Assembly: GCA_037576215.1 (NCBI GenBank)
Contig: JBANDB010000020.1
Span: forward strand, 62,001-126,000
Reading direction: 5' to 3'
Source: Armillaria gallica
Taxonomy: Eukaryota > Basidiomycota > Agaricomycetes > Agaricales > Physalacriaceae
Length of the DNA: 64,000 bases
The notes below the pieces were generated by a model that searched no databases, was not told the origin of the DNA, and saw nothing but the letters and a program-made list of their open reading frames with translations. This document shows positions 24,700 through 35,699 of the stretch, in pieces (position 1 is the first letter of the stretch; each line of letters starts with the position of its first letter). Both the position numbers and the translations under genes were made by a program.

Positions 24700-26598
24700 T
24701 CATCACTCCTTACAATGCAGACAAATGGGAACGGGCTCTCAAAAAGTATAATTTATCACAGAAGTATCCTAATCTGGTTTTTGACTTGACTTACGGTTCA
24801 CCAATCGGAGATCCTCCTCCTCTTCATTCCACTTTTATTCCTCCCAATATGCCTTCCACTTTAGAAAACCCTGAAATTATTGAAAAGTATCTGGCTGATG
24901 AAATCGCTGCGGGTTGGATGGGAGAAGGGCTTACAGTTGAAGAAGCTCATGTTTTCTTTAGGGGTCACTTTCGGACTGCGCCGATGGGTGTAGTATTTGA
25001 CCAGGCAAAACCTTGAGTCATACATAATCTGTCTGCTCGTGATTCTGAAGGGTTTTCTACAAATTCATGGCTGGACACAAAAGACTGGCCCACAAAATGG
25101 TATACAGCTACCACATTTGAAGATGCGGTGAGTACTAATTTATCTTCTGTTTCCGGCAGTATGAGCACTGGTGGTGCTCAGGGCACATGGCTCGCATGCC
25201 TTGACATGACATGGGTCATGTTCTTGTATGCCCTGTGGCTCGCAGAGGAGCGTCTTTGGCGTGTGGTGCCCGGAGGCACCTCACTATGGGAAGAGGGGCT
25301 TCCCACTGATGGGTACTTACATTGGTACTCGGCTTGTGTACAGCCATAGTGTCTTGCTTGCTTCCTGGCATGGTTGGAAGCTAGGTTCTGATTCAGGCCA
25401 CTTTCAGGTTATCAAGGTGCCCCCAGGCATGGAGGCAGCTGCCTTGGATTGGATTAAGGCTTACCACTGCTCTCCAATCATTTTTGAGCATAAAAAATAC
25501 ATTGCATGCATGTGGAAGGGACTCATATATCCCAATCATTGTGCACCATTCAGTCTGACCACTTCAGGCAGCATACAAGGTAATGTTGCCAATGCATTTA
25601 ATGATATTCTCCATGCAAACAGCATTCCAGGTGTTTTCAAGTGGGTTGATGATTACAATATTCTTCGCCAGCCTTCTTCTCAACGCTTAATTCCAAGTGG
25701 GATCATTGAGTACTCATACACGTTTGATCTCCAGAAGATCCTGTATATCTCGAGACCTCTTGGCATCATGTGGCATGATGTCTCTGAGAAAGGTCATGAC
25801 TTCGCATATCAGACTATGTACCTCAGGTGGGACCTTGTGACCAAGCATGTTTGTCTCTCTGAAAAGAAGCACGAGAAGTACCTGGCCAAAGTCACATCTT
25901 TCTTGCAATGTCAACTGAAACCAGTGCATTTCAATGAAGCTAGCTCTCTACATGGCACTCTGCAACATGTTTGCTTTGTTTATCGGGCAGGGAAGTCTTA
26001 TTTTCCTGCACTGTCAGCATTTGTGGGTCACTTTCCAAACAAATGGGTTGCTCATCACCCTTTGAAAAATGTTTGGAATGATTTAGAGTGGTGGAAGATT
26101 TGTCTTTCGACACCATCTCCAGGTCGTTCCCTGAACGCCTGCCAACACATTGATATGGATATATGGGTTGATGCCTCTGACTGGGGAATTGGTTTGGTCG
26201 TTGGTGGTTGTTGGGCCGCTTGGAAATTGACTTCAGGATGGCGCTCAGATGGCTGTGATATTGGATGGTCTGAATCCATTGCTGTTGAGCTCGCAGCATG
26301 TTATGTAGCCTCAGCAACAACTTACACAGACACCATATTTGATCTTCACAGTGATAATACTGGAGTTATTGATGCTCATAGTATTGGTCGTTCTCAGAAT
26401 CCTCAGCACAATGCTTCTATTTGTCGACTATCTCTTCTTTTTGCCCCTTGGAATTTGGCCCTGGCTCCTTCATATGTTGAGTCCCAAAAGAATCTTGCTG
26501 ATCCAATCTCTTGCGGCTTTTTCAGTCCTCAAGATTTGTGGCTGGCGATTGATTTCGCCTTGCCAGAGGATATACAGCATTGGTTGGATCATGTTTAG
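24700..26598 (+). pseudogene. Reverse transcriptase-RNase H of DIRS-like type (broken)
   Basis: Upstream part: IEKYLADEIAAGWM and GHFRTAPMGVVFDQAKP, followed by a UGA at 25014-25016 and then VIHNLSA, with STNSWLDTKDWPTKWYTA after it. The palm motif appears as KWVDDYN at about 25640-25660, with the catalytic Asp pair. RNase H follows: VDASDWGIGLV (first Asp, about 26170), ESIAVELA (Glu, about 26272) and HSDNTGVIDA (Asp, about 26346). The UGA lies where the family context suggests Arg, so a CGA to TGA change is the simplest reading. Another frame change near 25230 separates the fingers from the palm. Confidence 0.75.
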
Positions 26599-26599
26599 G

Positions 26600-27645
26600 A
26601 TTCCACGGAAACCAAGATCTGCACATGCAGATCCCATCATATTTGTGGGTTCACCTATGTTGACTCCACAGGTATCGCTGCAGCCTGCTGGTATGACTGC
26701 TCAGAGTCACAACCATGCCTTTTCTGCACTGATTGCCTGCTGTGTTCATCAGGCTCACCATTTGCATCCTCTGGTTACTTCTTCCATCTCTTCTTCAAAT
26801 TCTTCTATTGTTTCACATGATCACAAGCCACATTGTTGCCCTCGTGTTGGCAAGACTTCCAAAATAAGTCAATCTGCATATCATCCCCTTGTCCTTGCAC
26901 ATGAGCGGCTAATTGAATGGCTCTCTCCATATTTGAATGTTGCCCAGGATAAATTGTTGGCACTGGTGCCCTCCCATGTTCTTCAGAAATGGCAAGCTGT
27001 CATGGCTAATTCTGTCACCGAAGAAACTCAGGAAAATTATGGTGCTGGCCTTTTGAGGTTCACGCAATTTTGCGACGCGTACTCAGTGCCAGAATCATTA
27101 TGTGTTCCAGCAAGTGAACCTCTTCTTGCCCTTTTTGTGTCTGAGATGGGTGCAGGTAAAGTACAACCATCGACAATTGACACATGGTTGTCTGGCCTTG
27201 TGTTATGGTATTCATGGTTTAAGCTCGTTCAATAGTCAGCACTGACCCTTACTATCAAGGCATGATATCCAGAGCACCCACTGGTATGGTGGAAGGATCT
27301 TATCATGAACGAAACAAGGTGCAGCTGTGATGGCACCTCCTTCTCCCCTCACTCCTTGGCTCCCAGTCACCGAGAAACACCTGGTTGCCTTACACTCTCA
27401 TTTACATCTGGAAGATCCCGTTGATGCAGCTATATGGGCTGTCACATCTATCACATGGCACAGCTGCTCTTGCTTAGGAGAATTGATCTTCTCAAAGTCC
27501 AAACATTTCCAGCCTTCTTGACATGTTCATCGTGGTTGTCCTAGGTCACTCGGGATAGCCTCAAATGGGCATGAATGGATGAATCTGTTCATTCCTTTCA
27601 CTAGCATCTGAGGGCCACCACATGCATGTGGCATATCCGAGTCCT
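26600..27645 (+). pseudogene. Tyrosine recombinase, N-terminal half
   Basis: After a variable linker the frame at about 26870-27235 encodes the core-binding helical domain (HVLQKWQAVMANSVTEETQ, then YGAGLLRFTQFCDAY). After a stop, 27327-27521 continues with LTPWLPVTEKHLVALHSHL and SCSCLGELIF. In related recombinases the last motif reads CRRLGEL, where Arg is the first catalytic residue. Here the Arg codon position reads TGC (Cys), so the catalytic site is damaged. The frame is then lost at CATATCCGAGTCC, where extra sequence begins. Confidence 0.65.
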
Positions 27646-27705
27646 ATTCTGGTGGTGCATCCAGCCTGGATTATACTTGCTAAACATGTCCAATCTCATC
27701 ACCGT

Positions 27706-28480
27706 TTACAGTAGGACATAGAAGTATATTGTGGCCTTTCTACCATCAGGAAGCATTCTCAAATCCATGTCATATATGTGACCCTCTCTCACACAATTCC
27801 TTCTGTGGACCATACCATTGTTATACCACACTACTCTCTGATGGTCGATGTATCTCAAGGTAAAATGATGCTCGCCGTAGTAAACAACTCCAATCAGCTT
27901 GTATGTATGGTCGATCCCTATGATAGGTAAAATGAGCTGTGAGTCAGGGAACAGGTTCAGGTCTTCTGCATGCACAGGAAGCATGATAGGTCCATAGATG
28001 AAGCATCTGAACCTGAAGGAAAGAGCACAAGATGTCATGCAGGCTTGACTGACATACCCATGCTGTACATTGCTAGTATAGCCCCAGACAGATCGCATCC
28101 CATTGACTTCATGAACTATAGGTGTCAGGCCACACATATAAGTGTCTTTCTCATGACCATTATCACATCTGTTACCAATAAATGAAACTGTCATGCTCTG
28201 TTTGAACCATCTTTCAACTATTGCACTTGCGCTGGTTTCTCTACCATACACGAGTACTTCAGGAAAAGCTCTATGTAGCTTCCTCCTCAAAAAATCCCTC
28301 ACTTGTTCCATGCTGTAAATTCCCTTGTGATGGTTGGACAAAGAATTGGCAAGAGTGTCCATCCATTCTTTGTTTATGTCGGAGAAAGAGTTGGTGAGTA
28401 CTGCAGGGTAGGGTAGGGTAGGGTAGTATTACATGGCACGGTCCAACAGGGAATGCCAGGCATAGATAATACATGTTTGC
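27706..28480 (-). CDS. Ubiquitin-hydrolase-like (papain-fold) domain, partial
   Basis: The reading frame of about 218 residues contains LIGVVYYGEHHFTLRYID and then VVWYNNGMVHR near its C-terminus. In mushroom proteins a motif of the form Y.L.GVIYFG..HFTA...WYYDG belongs to a USP/UCH-like cysteine peptidase domain, with the His of HHFT as a catalytic candidate. The N-terminal block with the catalytic Cys (usually within CWLD.SL) is not found; the frame starts in a region resembling the middle of such proteins (FLRRKLHRAFPEVLVYG, SASAIVERWF). It is therefore partial or broken. The assignment rests on a short motif only. Confidence 0.35.
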
Positions 28481-29689
28481 TACCTAACACTCTAGCATAA
28501 CAAACCAAGTACTTAATTATCCACTGATACCTTCAACCAGACCAAAGGTCGAGCTCACAGTCAACTTTACGCTGCTGGGTAGAATCTAGGGTCTGGTTGA
28601 AAGCCTCCAGGGTCTGCTATCTGCAGTCCCTCATAAAGGTGATCGCATTTCTAAACATTAATCGGTATAAACAGTATTGTGACGTACGGACAGCTATTGC
28701 TTGCCCACGTGCACCCTACTGGTGCTCGTGCCTCCTCAGAACCTGGAGGAGACATAGTCAAGGTGATATACGGTGGTATGGTGTACAGGTGACATGTTGA
28801 TGTTTTTGGCAGAAACTATTGAGATGGAAGGATGAGCATTGTCTGACATGTGCGCCTTCCTTTTCCCTGTATGCTTCATGGGAGTGACTTTCCTATCCAC
28901 AGGATATCGATTAGCCATGACGGGAACGGCTCTGCATCGAGGGTTTATGATGGTATCTTGCATCGCGGATGTGCGCGCTCAGCAGCCCGAAGACACGTAT
29001 GGACACGAGAAGGATTCAGGAAAGACAAAAAAAATGAAAATAGAGTAAAAATAATTTTCATAGTGATGTGAGGAAAGATAACGAGACATGAATGACAGGG
29101 TAACACATGCCTGGCCATCTATATCCCCCAATCCCAATCCCAATCCCAACCCCTCCCTACTGCTTCCATCTGCTATAACCAAAACCTGAGACTGTTGCCA
29201 GACCAAAACAGAAAGTACAACACAGGATGGACACATTTTACGATGAGAACAAAGCCAGTGAGCAGAAAGCTTTCAAAGGGACACAGGCAGGCTACATGAC
29301 AATACTGACATAATCCACCAGAAGAGGCTCTTGAGATGTACATGAGGGAAAGTGTGGAAAGAAACTAGTTTCACTTAAACCACATAATGAATGTGAGTAC
29401 AGCCACATCCTGTTATAGATGACAATGACAGTATGCTCTCACAGTGCGACAAGATGTCCCAGATAGACCTAGATGATGGCAACACCGGTCATATATGGAA
29501 GCTGAAAGTTCCCGGAGACAATGGCAAGAGCAGGAGGAGGTTGTATTCATGATGAACGGGATCATATGCCACATGGATATGCTGCCCATTTTCAGGGTAC
29601 CAAAGTGAGTAATTTATGACTATTTCCCAGAGGTATGACCAAATGCATGATTACCAGAATGACTGACCATAAACTGACCACACTGTCAC

Positions 29690-30260
29690 AGAAGGTGATG
29701 ATCACGGGTCTTGGGGCGACGTTCTTCCAGGAGGCAATGTGCGCTGAAAGAGGTGAACTTCACCGTGGAGACAGAGCTCTGCCTGGGAGAGCTAGAAGCT
29801 TGGGCACCGACGACATTCAAAGGTGTGCCAGCAATTGAATGCACCAACCCATACCTCAACAAATTATGAGAAGACCTCAGCGACATTGCGATACCATTTC
29901 TGAAGGAGATCAACCCTAGAGGTGCATTGAAGCAATTGACTAGGCCTGACTTGGCACACACAGAGGAGAACTTGGTGCGGTACATCATATGCTTGATTGA
30001 TGGAGATGGAAAAAGAAAGTAAGCAAGATAAGGAAGCGAAACTAAACAGATATTGAATAGCATGCAGGTACACGAAGGTGAAACTGCAAGCACTCAGGAT
30101 AGGCAACATCGTGGAAGTGCAAATGACACTGGTGATGGTACGAGGGAAAAAGAATATGTTCAGGATGAAATCCATACAGAGAGTGATAGTACTTCTGAAT
30201 GGTGAATACACGCAGGTGAGGGCCGAAACATCGAGCAGTAAGTCTAACTGACCAACGGGC
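29690..30260 (+). pseudogene. Unidentified gene remnant inside the insertion
   Basis: One frame gives LGELEAWAPTTFKGVPAI, a stop, then INPRGALKQLTRPDLAHTE and NLVRYIICLIDGDGK. After an intron-like GTAAGC..GCAG gap (about 30016-30066) it continues YTKVKLQALRIGN and RVIVLLNGEYTQ. The composition is that of a real protein, but I do not recognise the family. Confidence 0.35.
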
Positions 30261-30829
30261 GCACTTAGGAGGCACTAATGGTGCAATTGTCAAACACAGT
30301 ACTCACGACCAAAGGGGGAGCATTGGGGACGAGGTCCTTCAAACGGAAGTTTGCATATGTTAAGGAAGAGGAATAAGTAAATATGGAGGTGGAAGAGAAC
30401 GAAGGCCAATGCAAAAGCAGATGACAGGCGAAGTAGACACATCAGATGTGTAATCATATAAAGATGGTGAATGGTAAAAGCGGAGCAGTTGAGGACAGCC
30501 TGGACAGGTGCACCTAATGAAATCAATAACCAAATAAATATGCCAGTCACATAAGAAAGAAAGGACATGATCAAAGAGTTGAAGATAGTGAAAATGCCTG
30601 AAGATGAGGTGACCGATTAGAGTGAGGGGAGCAAAGATAGCATGAAGCCGAAGCAGTACGTAGGGCCCGAAGTCAGAAAAGATGAAGCCACATGACAAAA
30701 TGATGGATGATGGCCAAAAATTCCCACAGAGAGTCCAGGTGAGTGGGATGGCAAATGCCGTGTTGGCTGATGCAAAATTCCCATGGGGTAGTTTCGCCTG
30801 CATAATAACCGAGTATCCTATATTCATAG

Positions 30830-31278
30830 GACTCGGAACAAAGACTAAGAAGTACCGCGGTGATTGGATCTCAATCATTTCCACCAATGATGATCTGGAC
30901 CCTCTCACCGCCTTGTGGAATCATCTTCGTGTTAACAATGACCTTCCCCATTCTGCTCCTTTGTTTGCTTATCATGTGCAAGATGGTTGGCAGGCCTTAG
31001 ATAAGGAGACCTTTCTTTCCAGATGTTCATACATTTGGTCTTTGGAAGGCTTAGATGCTGTCGGCGGTCATAGCTTTCGTATTGGCAGTACCACACACTT
31101 GCTACTTCTCGGAGTCAAACCCTGGGTCATCATGAAGCAGGGTCAATGGTCTTCAAAGGCGTTTTTATTGTACTGGCGAAAGGTAGAAGAGATTTTACCA
31201 CTTTTCATAGGGGATGCCATGGACAAGTTTACTTCCTTGAAGGATTCTATAGCTCGTCTAGGTGCCACTGCACCTTAG
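30830..31278 (+). pseudogene. Tyrosine recombinase, catalytic C-terminal half
   Basis: Contains TKTKKYRGDWISIIS, then GGHSFRIGSTTHLLLLG, which carries the His-x-x-Arg of the catalytic box, and SSKAFLLYWRKVEEI, in which Tyr is the expected nucleophile. These are the box II residues of tyrosine recombinases, which circularise and integrate DIRS-like DNA. The half is in good condition, in contrast to the N-terminal half, and ends at a stop 313 bp before the element's right end. Confidence 0.8.
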
Positions 31279-32248
31279 TGGAATATGATAACTCTATTCG
31301 GAATGTACCTCCTATCGTTTACTATTCTTTGGGGGAAGTCAGATTCCAGAGGTATCCGTCTGTACTCAATGTTCTCTAAGAGAATATCAAGTTTGGTTTG
31401 GGGAGCTTGTATCCCTCTGGAATCTCGCTCACGAGAGGTATAAGAGACGTGTGTCTCTTCATTACTCTCTCTCCCCAAACCCGGGTCTTTCGCTAGTCGC
31501 TTAGTCCATGTTCTAAAAAAAATTTCAGGCCCTCCAGGGGCAACCAACCACCCTACCGGATGTGCCGGGCCGACATTCCCGAGCACCCTTGTAAATACCT
31601 CGAAAGGTCAGTGCAAGTATTTATAGGGGATATTCTATGAATCTTCTGTAGTGTATTGATCCTTTTTTGTAGCATAGTTAATCAATAAACAGTTATGTTA
31701 TCCATGGAATATATCAAGGCCGTAGATAATATTTTACTTTGAAACACATTCACCGCAGCATATTTTAAGCTACGTGAGATTAGTCTGAGCCTGAGTGATC
31801 TACATAGTCATAGGCAGAAGCTTAAATAGCCATCAGAATAGATACTGCCTCGCATTAAGGCCTGAACATGCGGATGCAACACTAAAACCAGGCATATTCA
31901 AGAGGGAATTTCAAAACGGAGACTCGGAGACTCGCTTATGCATTACCCTGAACCAAATACTGAGAAATAATGTCTTCAAAAGAAACGGTGTAAGGTCAAC
32001 TTGTGATGGTTGCCAAGAGAGGATAAAACTTGTGCTAAAAAGGACAAGTCCCTGACTTGTGATGAAATTTATGGGCAGAGATGTCGCAACTTGAGCATGA
32101 ATTTGAATCTCGTTGAGTATATTAGAGGATAGAATGGTGACTTGTGCCTGAAAAGAAATAACTTGCGCCTGAATGTATGCAATACCACATCTTGTGTGCA
32201 TGCTCGGTCCCATCTGATTTTCCGGACAGTATTACGCCCATACAACTA

Positions 32249-33340
32249 CAATACCTGGGATATCGCGATGCTCACCAATGATAGTCCAGATCGACGCCAG
32301 CATCCAACGAGGAAGAACATCATCGACGCTATGAAGTGGCTTCTGAATGATGCTCAGTCGGGGGATACTTTGCTCTTTTTTTGTATGCTATTCCGGTCTC
32401 CGAGGCCCTTTTTCTTGACTCAGATTTTATCCCTTTAGACGCGGGAAGTGGCAGACAAGTCTATAGCGAGGGAGGCAACAGGGTTGATGGATACGAAGAA
32501 GGTTTCGCTCTTCATTGATTCGTATCCACGGAGGATCCTATTGACTTCCTTACTTTTTTACAAGTCGATTACGACCAATGTGGTGATATTCTTCAAGAAG
32601 TTAGCTCTGATGCTACGTTTCTTTCCATTCACAACATCATCCTTTCTTGAATTCAGGAAATGTACCGCATTATGATTAGGCCTCTACCTACCAGTTGCCG
32701 ACTTACAGTACGCAACTTTCTCCTAGCCCTTTTATTCAAGTGCATTAACGAGAGCCCGTTTACTAGGTTCTGCTTTCAGTGAGGACGCAGATATGCCATA
32801 ACATTCTATATTAACAACCACTTCAACAGTGCTGTCATTCTGTGGGAGCTTTGGGTTCGTGTAGTCAGTAAGAATTCACCGGCACCCTTCGATAATGATT
32901 TCACTTTTAGATCTACCCTACGTCGTAAGAGCCCAACTCTTCGGATGTCTTGTCGCTATGACTGAGCTGTACTTGCTCTAGTATGACTCTGACACTCATC
33001 TCATGAGTCCGCGCCCGTTAACGTCGCCCAAATTATCCACCGCTGATGTCGTGAGTATCTCCCTTTTCGGCTTTCCTAGTTAGCTGGGGTGCTTATAACG
33101 TCATAGGTGATTTGGTCCGGTGGAAATGGCATGGCTGTCCATGAGACGGTCGTGGGGGGCGTGGCTATCAACGCCTTTAACTATGTGAACACCTATCGCG
33201 GCTGGCCGCTACTCAAGCTGAAACGAATTATAGGCATTTATATCGTCCCTCAGGATGAACCCGAAACAGTCGTGCCGAGAGCTCCTTCATTCACTGAGGT
33301 AAATACAGAACACTGGCGAAAAATATCATTCTAACCTTGG
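32249..33340 (+). pseudogene. Second half of the metacaspase-like pseudogene
   Basis: Directly after the transposon target site the frame reads NYNTWDIAMLTNDSPD and KNIIDAMKWLLNDAQSGD, which match the metacaspase strand DI.MLTDD and following helix. The next motif should be YSGHGGQ; here another frame reads YSGLRGP, so the catalytic His would be Leu. VDGYEEG matches the usual DGYDE. EMYRIMIRPLPTSCRL at about 32655 matches EMH.IMVRPLP..CRL, but the expected DSCHSG with the catalytic Cys does not follow. VIWSGGNGMAVHETVVGG at about 33110 resembles the C-terminal WSGCKD..TSAD region. The gene is dead independently of the insertions. Confidence 0.65.
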
Positions 33341-34371
33341 AGGTGATCGTGCTATTTATCAGGAACAGTTTGGCAGCCCGACATAACAGCGACAAGCGTC
33401 AGCTTTCTACTAGCTCTCAACGTATAGTGAGTATGACCTCGAACTGTCTATCTTTCGATCAAACGTTTAAGACTCGTTTTCAGGACGCCGATTTGCCTGC
33501 TACCTTGTGAAGGCAGGATTTCTTTCAAGGTCTTATCCTGTGTGCCAAAAGAGGACAAGCTACGTCCTACGCAGCCAGAATGATGCGTCTTTCACGTCCT
33601 GAATTTTTATGCTTCCCATACTAGCGATGTTTGCATAATCCACGTACGACGGCACTGAGAACACCAGGTTTTGTGATGCTGAATCTAAGACACCTGATTC
33701 GAACTACTAAGACAGCCCTGAGCGAATCGCCGATCGCGGTTTCTCGAAAACTGTCGCAATACACACTGATCCGGTTTGAATGCGACTCGCAAGGTCCTCC
33801 CTACAGTGTTTCCGCACATGTTAACTCAAGTTGTACACAGGCTCGGACGCGCGCCTGATTAAGTTAAAATCCAGTCTATTTGAGGCTCTATCATGGCATG
33901 AAGAGACAGACATTCCGACATGCGTCGCCTTGGAAGGAGGCTCTATTCCACCCATATTACACCTAGACCACGTTTTTCCTATTATCATCCTCTTCAAGTA
34001 GATATATGCTGTGTCCATTCCGGCGTGTATTGCATATGGAGACATTCTTCTCTGCATACGCCTTCAATATCCCGTCATCTTCACGCATTCGCCACATGTC
34101 CCTGGGAAAGACTAAGATGGCATGGTTATGAAACTGCCTATCCAGAAGTACATTGGCATCGCGAAGGAGAACCATGTTAATGGAAGGAGGCAAGTTAAGT
34201 TCTGGTGGAGCCAATTATATTCGATAGGAACTTCTAGGATATTATTTTACAAACTACATGAAATGGGAAGGAAGTGGACGTTGACGTGCTACGTGTAGTC
34301 TAAGTGTAGCATCGTATCTTTTATTTCTATAACAGAACCTTGAAAGGTCATGGCCGAGCTTGCACCTGAAA
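33341..34371. other. Intergenic, nothing recognised
   Basis: A few short frames (33631-33858, 33920-34180) lack motifs and copies. The 3' untranslated side of the seven-helix gene enters from 34371. Confidence 0.4.
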
Positions 34372-35699
34372 TCATACTCCTTCCGTCGTAGGCTTGGATT
34401 CCTCCACTGGGCCATCTGGGGTGCCATCTTCAAAATCAAATGTCGTGTTGCGCTGGCCGCTGTACTGGTCGCTGGCTTGTGTTTGCGCATGGTTGCGAGT
34501 TCCAAAATGAAGGGAAGAGAGTATACTTCCCTTCCAAGCATCATCAGGACGTGCATGTCCAGAAGCGACGCGACCAACAATAAGAGTCGGGGCGATTCCC
34601 TGCATAGTAATGAGAACGAGACCGCATAAAAAAGTATGAACCTCACTCTGATGTTCCCCGCGATTACATCTATATAAATCTCTGCGTATGCCCCTCGTGC
34701 ATAGGTCACCATGTAAATAATCACGATAATAGAGAGGAGAGCCGCCGATTCAACGATGATCTCTATGATTGACCGGTAACCGCCAAGGGCTGCATCGCGG
34801 TTTGCCCTTCCGACAGTGACAATGCGAAATACAATGAGAATCGTACACAGCAAGGTCACTGTTAAGCTTAGCGAAAGATAAACCATGGTCCAATCAACAG
34901 AAGTTGGTTTAAAGGCTTCCGGGTCGTCGGCGTTTAATAGTGATCTTATTTGAATATATTGCTGGAACACCTTGGCGACTATGGAAATTTATGAGCGGGT
35001 TTCCGAAAGAGAAGGTGAGTGATTCTTACTGATTCCAGCAATCATAGAAAGAATTGGAATAATGACGACGGACCAGCGGGAACCCCAGACAGTCCAACAA
35101 CGCCATATCTAAACGATTGATCAGGCCTTAAGACCGATGTAAGCTGCAATATACACACTATGGCGATATCGGCCAAGACACTTTGAAGGCCGCCAGTGAT
35201 CCCGCTGACCACACTCTCAACCATGAAGAAAGTTGACGGTTTTTGTTTTACCGCCGATACGTTATAGAACGCCGTATAAACGGTCCAAAAGTTTTCCCCA
35301 TGCGTGATAAAACTGTAGCGTGTAAAAGCCCAGTTTACAGCAGTGACGATAATCCCTAGAAAGTACAAGGCGACAATGACGGCTAACATGATTTTCCTTC
35401 CGATCCTATTCTCGTTTTTCTCCCGGCGTGAAACTAGAGAATGATATCAGTTGACAGTAACCATGCTTTACACATGCTGACGGAGACTGACCGCAGACTA
35501 TCCACACTGTCTGCAGGAAAATACATGTATATATGCCTATAGGATGCTTAGTGGGCGACGGATGGTCCTTGAACTTCAGTGCCTGCTCACCGTGCATCAT
35601 TCCGATGATTATGCATCGGTTGAAAGTGATATCGTTTATTTTGAATATGAGTGTGACCTCGTCATCGGGCAGGTCGGGAATCTGCGTCGCTGAAGTCAT
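34372..35699 (-). CDS. Seven-helix membrane protein, mushroom family
   Basis: Reads from ATG 35699-35697 (MTSATQIPDL) to TGA at 34372-34374 through about six exons with regular GT..AG introns. Helices visible in order: IIIGMMHGIYTCIFLQTVW, IMLAVIVALYFLGIIVTAV, SVVSGITGGLQSVLADIAI (followed by WRCWTVWGSRW), VVIIPILSMIAGI, YLSLSLTVTLLCTILIVF, ESAALLSIIVIIYMVTYA and DVIAGNIRGIAPTLIVG. The C-terminal tail is hydrophilic and Ser/Thr-rich. The WRCW.VW motif after helix 3 is common to a large family of agaricomycete seven-helix proteins of unknown function, GPCR-like in layout only. All joins keep frame and I see no internal stop, so this is one of the few apparently intact genes. The order and lengths suit a plasma-membrane protein. 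Confidence 0.7.

Larger units (their letters stand above)
27650..30830. mobile_element. About 3.2 kb inserted into the tyrosine recombinase gene
   Basis: The recombinase frame stops making sense at HIRV (about 27640) and resumes at TKTKKYRGDWISI (about 30838), where relatives read a continuous HIPWTKTTK-like motif. CCGAGTCCTAT at about 27639-27649 and its inverse ATAGGACTCGG at about 30827-30837 mark the edges. The insert holds a reverse-strand protease-like frame and a plus-strand gene remnant. I could not define a target duplication, so whether it is a transposon or another rearrangement is open. Confidence 0.45.
22838..31591 (+). mobile_element. RT + tyrosine recombinase element with TIR-like ends and 8-bp TSD
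   Basis: Begins CAAGGGGGCACGCC and ends GAGCACCCTTG, flanked by a perfect TAAATACC duplication (22830-22837 and 31592-31599). The empty sequence is seen in the related element at about 20951-20965. Inside, on the plus strand, are Gag-like frames with a zinc knuckle, a reverse transcriptase-RNase H, and the two halves of a tyrosine recombinase: the gene set of DIRS-like retrotransposons. A block of about 85 bp ending in CCGGGCC(A/G)ACATTCCCGAG occurs directly at 23128-23217 and at the right end (31503-31585). All frames carry stops or shifts, and 27650-30830 interrupts the recombinase, so this copy is inactive. DIRS elements normally make no target duplication, which makes the boundaries odd. 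Confidence 0.7.
22483..32242. mobile_element. 1-kb TIR element enlarged by a nested 8.8-kb element
   Basis: Same ends and same body as 20606-21613; 22483-22829 matches its left third and 31600-32242 its right part. Flanked by CAACTA at 22477-22482 and 32243-32248. The RT/tyrosine-recombinase element occupies 22838-31591. Only four bases (ACTG) separate its TSD from that of the neighbouring element. Confidence 0.8.

Noticed and set aside
28405..28427. Telomere-like (GGGTA) repeats
   Set aside because: Only about four units of a 5-bp repeat; fungal telomeres are mostly TTAGGG and much longer. Likewise the CCCAAT run at 29125-29152 is just a microsatellite.
30360..30908. Minus-strand frame of 182 codons
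   Set aside because: Hydrophobic and unlike any family; it overlaps the recombinase C-terminal half on the other strand and lacks a conserved copy.
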